Origin: Branchiostoma floridae
Taxonomy: Eukaryota > Chordata > Leptocardii > Amphioxiformes > Branchiostomatidae
NCBI RefSeq assembly: GCF_000003815.2
Contig: NC_049984.1
Coordinates: forward strand, 15,382,158 to 15,446,157
Direction: 5' to 3'
Length of the DNA: 64,000 bases
Made by a program: the position numbers and the translations under genes. A model generated the notes under the pieces. That model did no database searches. It was not told where the DNA came from and worked only from the letters and a program-made list of their open reading frames with translations. Positions 1 through 11,608 of this stretch are shown in pieces; the first letter of the stretch is position 1, and each line of letters opens with the position of its first letter.

Positions 1-1106
1 CCCGATGTAAGTTGCATACGGAATTTATACGAAGTTAGGGTACATTCTCGTATTCTCGTAAGCAGAGAGGGAGGCAACCGTTAGAAATCCCAGTCGCTAT
101 ATACTTTCTGCACGTCTGAAACCTCTTCTTAGAAAATAACAAGAGCGCCCAACCTGAATGTAACAGCGGGTAAGAACAATCTATGCAACATCTACTAATC
201 TGACTCTTTTACCACAACCAAGCACAAAACTTTACTCCTACCTCAAGATCATGTTCCATGTACTGGAGCAAGAAGGCGAAGACGTCATGACTGGAGAAGA
301 AGAAGAAGAAGAGGACTCCAACGTCGCCTACTGAACCTGATCGGGAAACCTAAGACCTTTCTCTCCCCCTCTTTAAGTGGCTAGTCCAGCCGACGGCAGA
401 GTGTCTGATCTCCGTACGTGTCTTCCCGGAAATGTAATTTTTTCCAGGAAAGCTTCGCATCGGAGGCTGCCTTTTCGGGCTTTGGGCTGATATGGCGGCG
501 GGGTTTACTTTCTGTGATTGCCGAGAGCCAGTACAGCGTCAAATAGTATAGACAAGAAACCGTTGACGTCTGAGATATTCCTCTGTGACATTCTAGATCA
601 AACAGGTGTGGTCCACGAATACAAAGAATGCGTTTGTTTTATCGAAACTCCTTCAGCAAAGTACTTTGTGTACAATTATCTTCGCTACGTCTGGAAAATG
701 ATGGAAACCATGCTCTTTCGCTAGATGTTTGTAAAGGTCAAAGGTGCAGGAGCAAGTTGAGGAACAAGGCAGAAAGTTCAACATCTTCAGAAGTTTCTCA
801 ACACATACATGCAGCCTCTGAGTCTCCAGAACACACGGTCTCATTAGACAAAGTTAGAATCAGACACAGAAGCATAACTCTTTTGCTATAGGGATCGAAG
901 AAGCCATCTACATCAGAGCTTTACAACTACCTCTAAACAGAGACTGAGGACGCCATCGACTTTTGGCAACTTATGATCCACTGCTCACGGAGTCACGTGT
1001 GCTACTATGTAACGTGACGTCTCAAAAGCGGTGGATTTTTCATTCCTTAACAAGGATTGGATCGAAAATTTCGGTAAGTCCATTTTTGTGTGTGTTTGAA
1101 ATTACA
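1..1106. other. Non-coding stretch, no gene recognised
   Basis: I see no supported gene here. There is a short GAA-rich run near 296-318 and a few short open frames. One on the minus strand (653-844) has a loose C2H2-like pattern (CSC...LYKHLAKEH), which could be a decayed transposon or zinc-finger fragment. Confidence 0.4.
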
Positions 1107-1440
1107 TCATCATCATCATCGTTCCTCCTCGTGTGAGGTGGAGCAGACGAAGTTAGTCCTCCAGAACTGCTAGTCTTTCATCACAGAGAGTAGCTCTTGC
1201 CCTTCCAGCCCTGTTTTGACCTCAATGAGTTTCTTAAGAGTTGTGCTTGGGCGGCCGACCCTTCTCTTCGCGTCGGGGGACCACAACAAGAGTCTTCCAG
1301 CTGGTTCATTGCCACGAGCTACATGACCCGCAAGGCATAGTCGACGCTGCTTCACTTTTGTACAGACTTTTGGTAGTGCGCGGACGTGATCCATACAACT
1401 GTTTGTTTGTAGTGTGTTTCCACCATGGACAGTTGTAGAC
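1107..1440 (-). mobile_element. LINE 3' end fragment (RT C-terminus plus GAT tail)
   Basis: Read on the minus strand, 1170-1394 gives a peptide with QRRLCLAGHVAR, then AKRRVGRPSTTLKK, then a short helix-rich end. This is the pattern found after the reverse-transcriptase domain in many invertebrate LINEs. The minus-strand 3' end runs into a (GAT)n tract at 1107-1122, as expected for LINE clades that end in short simple repeats rather than poly(A). Only the last part of the element is present. Confidence 0.6.
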
Positions 1441-2780
1441 TACAGTTCAACTTTATCTTTATCCTTAATAATTACTGTTCAACTTTATCCAGAATGACGT
1501 CTACCAATATTGCAATACAGAAGAACTTTGAAGTTAACAAGGCAGAAAGTTATAATCGCATTATGAGAATCTAAGCTTCCAAATTTTACGGTTAACTAGG
1601 AATCTAGAAAGGAGCGTCGACAATTTGACAGGTCCACAAACAATAGATTGCATGATACTTCTTGCCCGGGACCATATGAAATCATTTTTGGTCAAACGTT
1701 TTGGCAAAACGTCGTAAGATGTTTGTCGACATGAATGACTGTCAAAACCAGTGAATCAAAGATACAACCATGTAGATTTACACATCATTTTTCTTTCCAC
1801 AAATGTAGGCTAATCCATGGACATAATCGATACAACATACCAGGTCCATAGTGATGATGCACTATCTGTCCTACTATCTAGTCAAATTGGGTTACGTAGT
1901 CTAGGAGAAGCTAAATTGATCGTATAGAATTTAGTGTCTAGCTAGCTGTTAAGCTCAAATACCCGTAGATGGCTTATGATTACCATTTCAGATAAACGAG
2001 AAGATGTGCACATGTATGACGTCGACACGTTGTCGTTGGACGTCCATTTCGTAACGTAACGTACGTTCCATTCGTATTAAAAGCTTTACAGATCATCGTT
2101 ATCTCCGTACGTTTATCATCACGAAAGGCGTCTCGCGTCTACGTTAAAAGATATACGGGATAACCTGAAGGTAGTTGAAAGTTTTGGAAGGCTTACTCCT
2201 GTGACGTCTGTCCCTGTTCAACACAGTTTTAAGATCACTTTCAATTCTGGGAAACGACCGTATGCTATCGCTTACGCCGGTGGGGTCACCTTCACGACTT
2301 CCCGCCCATGATGTAAACAGCACCAGAGGGGCTTGTCAGGGGATCATCGAAAAGTAAATGGTGGAGGTGGTGTTAGTTTAAATGGGTGCCAAACACCATC
2401 TCAAAGTATACTTGTGGCACGTGCATGCCCATCGATCAGAATGTAGCGCTGGTTTACGTTTATCCGTATGTCCATTGTTTTCTTAAAAAGCGTAGTTAAG
2501 GATATCAAGTCGTTGGACGGTATTTTCAAATTGCAAAATATGATAGTTCATCATCTGCTCTTTAGATTGTATTTTATTGGCTTGCCGTACAATTTCCAAG
2601 GGTAAGCAGCAGTGTTCTCCCAGAGGACGATTTATTTTTATCGGGAAACCCCTCAAAGCTGAGTTTCAAAGTCCAAGGCAATTGACAACGGTGATCTATG
2701 TGCGGGATATCTAGTCTTTATTGTACGTTTGTCACGGTAAAACGTTTTTTGTCAATTTCATCTATTCGGGGATATATATG
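1441..2780. other. Non-coding stretch, nothing recognised
   Basis: Unique-looking AT-rich sequence without a supported reading frame, RNA gene or clear repeat. Confidence 0.4.
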
Positions 2781-2991
2781 TACTGTAAATGCAGAAATTT
2801 TCGCGGTGGTTATATGTTCGCGGTTTTTGCGTTGCCAATTCACCGCGAACTTAAAACCACCGCGAACATTCTCCATTGCAGTAAGATACTACAGTGCATG
2901 GTGCTACAGCGGACTTAAAACCACCGCGAACAGTCTTTTTTTTCCGCTACCGCGAAATTGAATCCCCGCGAACTTAAATGCATTTACAGTA
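2781..2991. mobile_element. MITE, family TACTGTAAATGC
   Basis: Inverted ends: TACTGTAAATGCAG at the left and ATGCATTTACAGTA at the right, bounded by TA. The inside is rich in CCGCGAA/TTCGCGG. Other copies sit at 58260-58424 (cut by a gap) and 60989-61200 (complete). The TA boundaries suggest a Tc1/mariner-type target site. Confidence 0.7.
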
Positions 2992-3395
2992 CTAGTGGAC
3001 AATCGCGTTATTAAGTCTGTGATAATAATCAATGTCGCGATGAGGCGCCCCTAATCCGACATGGTATCTCACTAATCCCCCGCTTTATCAAAGACGTAAA
3101 TGAAAACGTTACGTAAGAAGATCAAAATCTCTTCAAGACCCTTTCAGGCATGATAGTAGATCATGATCTTCTGACCTTCACCAGAACAAGGTTGAGATTT
3201 GTCGTGGGCAAGGTCATTTGTGTTCAATAGTTGCTAAGTTTGTCTACTTATCTGAAAAATCGTTCGGGCGAGGATAAATTGTGAAATCAAAGTCCGGAAA
3301 GCTATACCCTGCTTGGATGTAACAAGAAGAGCGAACTGGAAGCAAAATAGGATGGATTTTAGTTTGCTCCTAAACCTATCGCCGATCTTGCTTGT

Positions 3396-3788
3396 GGAGG
3401 GGTCCAGGTCCAGAGGATCAGGTCCATGCACCGAATGGTCGATACTTAAAGCAATATATAATGGTCCATTTCGCTGGATAGAAATCTGTTTGGTGGTCAT
3501 ATAGTCACGCAAACAACGGTATAACTGCCCAGTTTGTTAAATCAAACCAAGTTTGACTGTAGAAACTTGGTAAATGACTCCTAGATCCTCTACTTTGCTC
3601 TTGTAATTTTCTTGAATCGCGATGGACAAGCACGTGAATTCCTGCTGCTGTAGTGCCGGCATAGTCTTTACTTCATTTCTAATCGGTCCAAATCCGGTCC
3701 ATTGATTTTTTTCAGGTCCGTTTTTGCCGGACCGGTCCAAAGAGAAAACCCGGTTCTGTACTGGTACATCGTACCGGTAACCACCCCC
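3396..3788 (-). mobile_element. MITE relic, family GTACCGGTAC
   Basis: Degenerate copy of the family described fully at 33075-33513. Shared marks are the GTCCAGAGGATCAGGTCC core, AAGTTTGACTGTAGAAACTT, the GGACCGGTCC stretch and a final GTACCGGTAACCACCCCC end. Confidence 0.55.
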
Positions 3789-4174
3789 TGGTCAGGAGCA
3801 AAGTCGTGGGACTGTCTTGAATGTACGTACTATTCGTGTACGTGTACCCATTTACTGGTTCCCAGAATTATAACCATCAAGACTGCATTTTCAGAGCGGC
3901 TCCAAGGAGTTTTGTACAATATGGCAAGCTGCCATAAGTTGTGTCAGTAACTCCGGGAATATCATGGACAACTATCCCATGGCGAAATGGGGAAGATTGA
4001 AGTAAGTGGACCGATTCTGGCTTTCAATTACGTACTAGTACACACACAAGCCGTAGAGTAGGCTATTACGTCATGACTCGTCATGGCAACAAAGTGCACA
4101 TACGTTTGTAACATGTGAAATGTGGAGACCGTTGCTTTCGGCACCTCCGGTTATACGTTACCAATGTAGTCGGT

Positions 4175-4530
4175 AGGGGTGGGTACCGGTACAGAAAATT
4201 CATGTAAAGGTACGGTCCAAGTCCAGAGGATCAGGTCCAGTCCATTTCGCAACAAATGATTCTTTTTGTTGGAGTATCCGACGTCCATTGGCGTTTTAAA
4301 ACCCTACCTTCATGTTAACAACACTTACTGTTTTAGACCAGTTTGACTGTAGAAACTTAGTAAAAATGGCTGTCAACTCTCCTATACTTTGCTCTTGTTT
4401 TTTTCCTGGACCGGTAAGCCCCAAGACACATGAAAGCCTGCCGATATAACAATATACATTTTCGAATCGGCCCACCATCCGGGCTACTGATTTTTTTCAG
4501 TACGTAATACCGGTTTTCTACCCACCTCGG
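4175..4530 (-). mobile_element. MITE, family GTACCGGTAC
   Basis: Begins AGGGGTGGGTACCGGTAC and contains the same GTCCAGAGGATCAGGTCC core as the other copies. The right end is eroded (GGTTTTCTACCCACCTC). Confidence 0.6.
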
Positions 4531-5714
4531 TGTGTCTTTCTGTCTGTATGTCTAACAGTTATAGCGTTCTCCATATGCTATATATAGGGCCGTATCACGA
4601 CAGTGTGACAGGAAGTGAAGGACAACATACTTAGGGGGATGACAGAAAATTCAGAGGTGATACAAAAGGTCATGTATCATCTACGTACATTAAATGACAG
4701 CTTACAGACATTCCAGGTCATGGGGGTCAATGGAAGAGCCCACTAATTATCGGGGAGGTATTGCTTTATGGTCTGTCAGTTTATCTGTGTCTTCACACTT
4801 ACACATTTCCCATATGTTAGATGATTTTGTCTTTTGGAGGAACAAGGTTGATTACATACAGGGTAGAGCCAGTAATCAAACAAAAAGAAAGAAAAGAAAG
4901 ATTAAGTGACTTAGCAAATTCTCCTGAAGGCAACCATCGATCGAAGCAAGAGACAGGATGTAATGAAGATACAGATTAACAGGGAGGCGGCGGTATCAAA
5001 TTTCTCTCTCCAGTTTACATGATTAATGCAGAAACTTGAAGCTCTCAAGGCGAAAGATCTTTCTTCAGCTTAACATTGGTGGTGTTGATTTGCCAACAAA
5101 AATTGATTTGCTGATCGGTAATAAAAGGCGGGGTCATGTGGCATATTGTTTGATCCAGTGCCCAGAGATCCTGGTTTACCTTAAGAAAAGCGCTTAACAA
5201 GATTTTGCTCACACTGCACGGTTGTCAAGATGGGTATCTGACTTCGGTTGGGAAGTAAAAGGGTTTACCGGTAGAAGAGGGTTGGGCCCTGTCTACCCGA
5301 TACCGTGTACGTAAACCTACACACAGCTTAAGGTCCATTGCAATTACATCCTCCAAAACTCATTATCTAAAATGTATACCTCCGAGACTCACATAAATAT
5401 CAACAATATATTTCCAACTGAAATCAACTAACACCCTACATCGTACAGATCTGATAATTGATAAGAGTTGAACGTATGGTCCTAAGTTGATATTTTTTTG
5501 GATGCAAGAATATTAATGTGAGAGAAAAAATCTCATTTCTGAATTTTTCGGCATCGTCGTATTGAAATTTCAAAACCAGACGCATACAACCAAGATATCA
5601 ACACTTGCTTCTAACTTATGTAAGTAGGTTGAATCTATTTGTGTCAACTCTATGTAGGTCCCTTCAAGCTTTTCTTTTCTAGTGTCAATAAAACACCCTT
5701 ATAAACAGCCAAAT
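4531..5714. other. Non-coding stretch, nothing recognised
   Basis: No supported reading frame, RNA gene or clear repeat. Confidence 0.35.
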
Positions 5715-5902
5715 GTGTCTGTAATGACTACTCAGGGGATTCGAAGAAAAAGGTCACATTAGACAGATGGTCACTTTAGACAGGATGTTTAATGCTTGAG
5801 TCATGACAAAGATAATCTAAGAGATCAACAATAAGTGGCCACGTTGGCCAGGTGGTCGTTTTGGAGATGTGGTCCCAAGAACAGGTTTGACTGTGTTACT
5901 GC
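5715..5902. mobile_element. Fragment of the ACAGTCAAACCTG MITE family
   Basis: Contains GTGGCCACGTTGGCCAGGTGGTCG and ends ACAGGTTTGACTGT, the terminal inverted repeat of the family seen in full at 47392-47881 and 56439-56921. The left end is eroded. Confidence 0.5.
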
Positions 5903-7373
5903 TTTATATAATAGTGTCCAGAATAGGCGGTTAACCCTAGACTTTGCCGTGATGTTATCTACAAAGAATTTTTTTTCATGATCGTACTGTATGTATCCCA
6001 CTGTTATTCTTAAGAATTTGTCTCTCATGCTAGAAGTCCAGGAAGATTTTCTTTAAAAACTCTCAAAAGATAAAAGATGTGATGAATGATTTAATTCCGG
6101 ATGGAGTATCAAGTCTTTCAGTCTTTCTAATCAGTGTGCGTCCAATGTCGATATTTCTAAAGGTATATTTAGTAGGAATGTAACGTTACATACCCTTCTG
6201 ATGGAGTGGAATGTCTATATCACACCCTGATTTCGAAGACTAGATAATGTATCCCAAATGACGCATGTTGTTGAAGTAGCCTCTTGACCGAAATATTCGT
6301 GTTTTTTTTTCCGCACGAACCTTTGAATTCCTTATGCTATGGTCCCATTTGCACCGGGAATGTAGCCCCGGTCGGCCTCTGAAGCCACAGCCTGTGGATT
6401 GTCGGATACAGCGGGGGTACCTCTCGGTATTTTAACGATTAGGTCACGGCGTCTTTTTGTTGTCGGGTCCCGGTATGATCTTAATTCCGACTTTTTAAAA
6501 ACTTTAGGAGCCCAGTCGTGCCCCAAAATAGCCCAGCAGCTGCAGGGTGTCCCCTGGGGTCACGTATGTGATAACGCCCAGCAAAAACAGTCCGTTAGCT
6601 ACCTGGAAAAGTCCACTTTTTCAAGATTGGAACATAGCATAAAAGAGATTCGTAATTTTTTCTCTCCCAACTTTTGAGATGATTTTCTCCTAAGCTTTGA
6701 GATGTGCAGCACGGCAACGGTGAGCATTATCTGGTGCGTCTAACGATTTCGTTCCCGACCTGACTGTACTGCGCAAACTCGCAGTAACCCGGAGGTTAAG
6801 CCCGTTACCGTGTGTTCTGGGAAAAGTCAGATACCATTCCACCATCCCTCCCCAGGGAAAAGAAACCACTCATTGTGTGAGAAAGTGGGCAGTCAATCTC
6901 CACCATAAGGTTACTGCACTCGTGAAAATCTTCAAACCATTTTTCCTTGACGATCTCAAGGAACCATTAAAAAGGTCTACAAAGAGGGCGCGATTCTGGA
7001 TAAGCCGGCTGATTTAGAGGGCGTAAAAAGGCCATTTTGGAACGCCCTAAGGCCTTGGCGACGGACTGTCTCTTAGTAGACGATTTTCCCAGACACACCC
7101 TCTAAACTCTGTTCTATCAGCGCACAAGCAACGCCATAAAAATACAGGGAATACTCTAACGTGGACAGGTCGTAACGATCACGGTGTTATATCATCGCTA
7201 TAAATGCTTAACAGGGGCTCAGGATGAATCGCTTTCGGTTCAAGAGTTCAAAACTTTGCCCAATTACCTCAAATTGGATAACTCTCCCATAATTTCGACT
7301 GACACGTCATAAAGAGTGGCCAAACGACGTACGTACGTACTAGCTAGGCAGACTGCGTGGTAGCTATCTTGAG
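5903..7373. other. Non-coding stretch with one dispersed repeat
   Basis: At 6440-6530 there is a segment (GGTCACGGCGTCTTTTTGTTG and what follows) that recurs in diverged form at 32035-32130. Nothing else is recognisable. Confidence 0.4.
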
Positions 7374-8012
7374 ATTTCCATACGCAAGGTTACAGTTATC
7401 TTTCAAGAAACTGGAGATATTTTGGAAGAGGTTCAAATGTTTGAATGTGCAATATGATCTTGACAATACAGACAATATGATCTTGTCTGTTCTGTAATAA
7501 GTCTATATGTAATGTGTAATAAGGCTATTACTCACGTGAGCAAGCATTCTTTCTCAGCCATGGTTCTAAGGGTGGTATCTCACTGCACTTGGGGCACCAG
7601 TTCGGCACTGCGGGGCTCGTTCGCTGCGGCACTGTTGTGTTACTTTCGCCGATATAATTTTTTTTCTATATATTATTCAGATATTACGTAATACGCAAAA
7701 GTTTGACTAAGAAGACAACAAATTACACAAAACGTACAAAAATTAGTTCTTTATCTCTGAATTCGAAATTCGTTGAGTAATCTTTGGAACCCCGCAGTGC
7801 CGCACCGGTGCCCTAAGTGCACTGAGATACCACCTGGATGAGAAAGAATGCTTGTTCACGTGAGTATAGCCACCACTAGCAGACGTATTACATACCAGAC
7901 AAGATCATATTGTCTGGGGCTTCAAGACCATATTGCACATTCAAACATTTGAATCTCTTCCAAAATATCATCCAGTTTCTTGAATAATAACTGTAACATT
8001 TCGTATGGAAAT
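7374..8012. repeat. Long imperfect palindrome (fold-back element)
   Basis: Left arm 7374 to about 7622 and right arm about 7789-8012 are inverted copies of each other, leaving a spacer near 165 bp. The outer ends match (ATTTCCATACG against CGTATGGAAAT). The inner part of each arm holds the pair GGTGGTATCTCACTGCACTT / AAGTGCACTGAGATACCACC followed by GGCACTGCGGGG. No transposase frame is visible. It may be a fold-back transposon or one inverted-end element nested inside another. Confidence 0.8.
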
Positions 8013-9689
8013 AGCAACACCTTAAGTTAACAGTGATATATGTGCAACACACCAGACGTGATTCCAAGAATTTGAGCAGTGATATCTTTGGTAACGTTAT
8101 CTTATCCACGCTTGAGGAAGAAACCATTTATTTATTAATTATTCTAATGCGTTCCATGGTCCCAGTCCAATTGTATCTTATATGACAGACGGCCGCTTTT
8201 GTACTTTTTTCCTGGTACAAAATACTTGATACTTCCGGACATTCCACAAGAGAGCTAGAAGAATGAGGAAATATCGTACTTTACCTTGTAAACATTGAAA
8301 GCGCTTAAACGAAATGTTCACGGTGGATCAAATTTGGCAATTTTTTGTGCAGCATAACACGCAAATTCAAAAAGGTGTAGATCAAATCTATTTCCTTTAT
8401 CCACTCATTTGTAAAAGCATTACGCAGTTTGTTTTTTCAATTTGCGTCTTTTACAGTTTATTGGGTGACGTGTGTTTTTGTGCGTAGACATTTGTCCTTC
8501 TGGATTCCTTGAAAGTCAGTCTGTCGGCCAACTGAGTTATCCTACTAGCAGAATGGATAATGCAAGAATATGACTTGTCCGTTATTTCCCCCTTGCAATA
8601 GGACGACGCTCTCGCAGCGCTCTCTCCGTGACCTATGAAACAAACGCGAGACTTAGCTGAAGACACATGAGAGACTTGATGTTTTTGGATATGGCACATG
8701 AGTTTGTTTAATGATCTTTTTATTGACATGTTGTATGTGTGTATGTTGCAAACTGCATGTGTCCAAGTATTATGTGTATTACTCCTAGAAGACTAGTTGT
8801 TTCAATGATATGTTAACAACTAAAGGAGTCAATGAACAACAAACAAACAATAAACAATAAACCTAAAATTTGACAGCTCGCTAAGCGAATTTCAAAGAAA
8901 AGAAACGAATCTTTTTACGCTTTGTGGTTTTTTTTTAGTGTTTTCAGTCTCACTTATTTATTTTCAGCATTGTTTTAACTATAGTTTAGCATTGTGCTTT
9001 CTTTTTGATTTTGTATGATGTACCCAGTATGAAATCGAAGGTTACGCACATCCGTTTTAGGTCGTAGTGAGAGCGCAGCGCGATCGCCGTCCAGTGGAAA
9101 GGGGGGCTTATACAACGTACCGTTTTCTTCAAATGATTGTAAACTTCCAGACTTAAAAGAATGCCAAATGTTCAGAGGATTGCAAATTTTAAGGCTTAAA
9201 AGAATGCCATTATTCTATACCCCGATTGTTTCTGATTTACTACTAAGCTACAGTGGTGTCGCATATATGAATTAATGAATTCCAATGGATCAATTTATTT
9301 TCATTTCTTGTTTCATTCATCGCTATTCCATTCCTCTTGCCTAATTCCAAAATAAATTTTCTTTTCTAACTGAGCATTCTTTTCTCAATCTAGTATTAAG
9401 TCTACTTTGAATCGGAAGTGTGTCTGGTCCAAGTATTTAGATCGTCAGTAAATTGGCAATTCTACATATAAATTCATTCACAAAATGTATTGGAATTCTT
9501 AGGACGTACAAGTGCATGTAGACATGATCTCCACAAGCTGCTAATTATAAAGAACTGATTGAGTTTGAAATTAACTATGAATATTTCATATTTCTGATCC
9601 ACGGCGTAGACATTAAGAATTACAGACTACCTCTTTAATTACCGGATGGAAAAATCGAATCTTACCGATTGTTGGTCTCCTCCTGGTGG
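8013..9689. other. Non-coding stretch, nothing recognised
   Basis: AT-rich sequence without a supported gene or clear repeat. Confidence 0.35.
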
Positions 9690-9905
9690 GTAGCGTGCGT
9701 AGTCCAGTGGTTAGCGGTCCTGCCTCTGGAACTAGAAGTCGTGAGTTCGATTCCGGCTGCTGTGTCGCTCACCCGACATGCACGCTAGCGGAAAGGGTTA
9801 CAGTCCTAGAAACGGGTCGTTAAGCCGTGGTCCACTGTTCACCGACCGTACTTATTAAAAAGAGCTAGGAGGAATTTCCCCGACCTAGTAAATGCTGTAC
9901 ATAGC
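9690..9905 (+). mobile_element. tRNA-derived SINE
   Basis: Box A-like TAGTCCAGTGG (9700-9710) and box B GAGTTCGATTCC (9743-9754) are spaced as in a tRNA promoter. The segment does not fold into a complete tRNA with matching acceptor stem, and it continues into an unrelated body of about 140 bp, so it is a SINE rather than a tRNA gene. Confidence 0.65.
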
Positions 9906-11599
9906 GTCTGTCTTCTCTGTCTCGACTAGCTATAGTGCTGGAAGCTTCTAGACTAGCTCTTCAGTGAGCTAAACTAGATCGAACTCACTTGATCAAACAC
10001 CCTCATCACTTTCCCCCCTCTATATTGACCGCTACTCGTCTTGGCCAACGCCGCCGCTGACACACATGTGGAGCACTGGGCTCATCTGTAGGCTGAGCCT
10101 GGTTTGGTTGATGAGGTGTCTCCGAAGCGCGTTTCGTGTTCTGACCGCTAATTCGTTATAATGTCTAGTACAGGAAATCCTGGCTTTGACTCCGACGTCA
10201 TCACCTTATAGACGTCACAACACCTGAACTTGACGTCTTGATGGGATAAACGAGCCGTCGCGACGCAGAGAAAATCCCGGAAGCCAAACGACCACTACGA
10301 TAGCTCTTAAATATGGAGGAGTCAAGTTTGAGTGGCCTGTTGGATAGTCATTGATTTTGAGAGAAGGTCCATCAACAGTCAACCTGCCCGCAGTGCTTGA
10401 ACAAAACACGTGCGTATGCTGTGAAAGCTCTTGGGCTGAAGATTCGCGGAATATTGTTGTCTCTGTATCAGTGTTGGAGTCTCAAAGTCGATGGTGACGC
10501 ACTGGCTACGTGGATCGACCGCCAGGAAAAATACGAACTTCTTTTTTGTTTGCATAAAGGACTGTGTGTAACGCTTGCGTCATAAAAAGTTTCGTGGCAG
10601 GTTGATAACGTTACCGTCTCCAAAGTGCTCTTCGTGTAATTCGTAATTGCCTTGTTCATAGTGCAGGGCGTTCAGGCTTTGGCTTAGACATTACCTACCC
10701 CCTAAAGGGAAGGGATGAGGTTGACCGGGGGACACCGGAAAGTTTCTCAGCTTCGATATCTACTCTTTTGGCGACGCCTCAATTGGCTACGCCTCAGGGG
10801 CGAGCCAAATGGTATATATTAGGTTCAGTCTGCAAAAATTCTAGGAATTGCACAGGCACGTTTCCACAGACATGATAGGCATGTTTCCACAGGCATGTTA
10901 GCCTCGATGAATGTCAAATGTAATTTGGGTCATGTCCCAGAAAGCTGGGATCAGGGGGATAGTTGGGTCAACTCAGGTCAACTGATAGGGATAGCCATTT
11001 ACCACAGGTAGACAGGAAATGTTACTTAAAAAGTCTTATTTTAGATATAGACGCAGCCCAGGTTAGGGGCAAATGTGCGATGACTTCGAGATCACCTTGT
11101 CATGACCCTGTATTGCACGCCCATTGCTCGTGATACCCGGGAAATTGGGCGGAACGGAAAACTGTAAAAAAAAAATAATGTTCTTTAAAATACCTTTTGA
11201 TATTTTACTATCATGTACTGGTAATGGGGTAAGAAAATGGTGGCCCACTGCTAACGTGTGACAGCAAGTTTCGCCTTTAAACTTTAACGAATAATATGTG
11301 TGAGTCGCTTTTATCGAACTTAGCATTGGCGACGTTTTAGGATTGTCGAGTGTCTTATGACGTTGACGTTTCTCGTCAAAATCGTCAGGTGCTCGTTCTG
11401 TCGTTTAATGTGGTGATATGGAGAGAGTTTATGGGTTACATGCATTATGCCAGTTAATTATATCAAACATGTCGTAAAGTTTTGCGCTTACCAATTACCA
11501 TCTTTGCAATGTCCGAAAATGTTTTGCCATCACAGTACAAAAGCGCCCCCTATTGATAGTAAAGAAAACTGCAGTGATATCATCACTTCACAAACCAAG
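9906..11599. other. Intergenic region upstream of EMC4
   Basis: No supported gene. The last 100 bp should contain the EMC4 promoter and 5' UTR. I see no TATA box near the start codon, which fits a housekeeping promoter. Confidence 0.4.
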
Positions 11600-11608
11600 A
11601 TGGCGGCC
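11590..11608 (+). promoter_or_regulatory. Possible YY1-type element over the EMC4 start codon
   Basis: The start codon of EMC4 lies inside CAAGATGGCGGCC, which matches the known YY1 site AANATGGCGGC found at the start codon of many TATA-less housekeeping genes. The function is inferred from the motif only. Confidence 0.45.

Noticed and set aside
510-540. First exon starting ATGGCGGCGGGG at 493
   Set aside because: Frame closes after 19 codons, the only nearby donor is weak, and no downstream exon is recognisable.
653-844. Minus-strand C2H2 zinc-finger protein
   Set aside because: Only one loose C-x-C…H-x4-H pattern, no second finger and no splice sites; too weak to call.
9690-9770. True tRNA gene
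   Set aside because: Boxes A and B are present but no paired acceptor stem; the segment continues into a SINE body. The same holds at 22985, 51840 and 52615.
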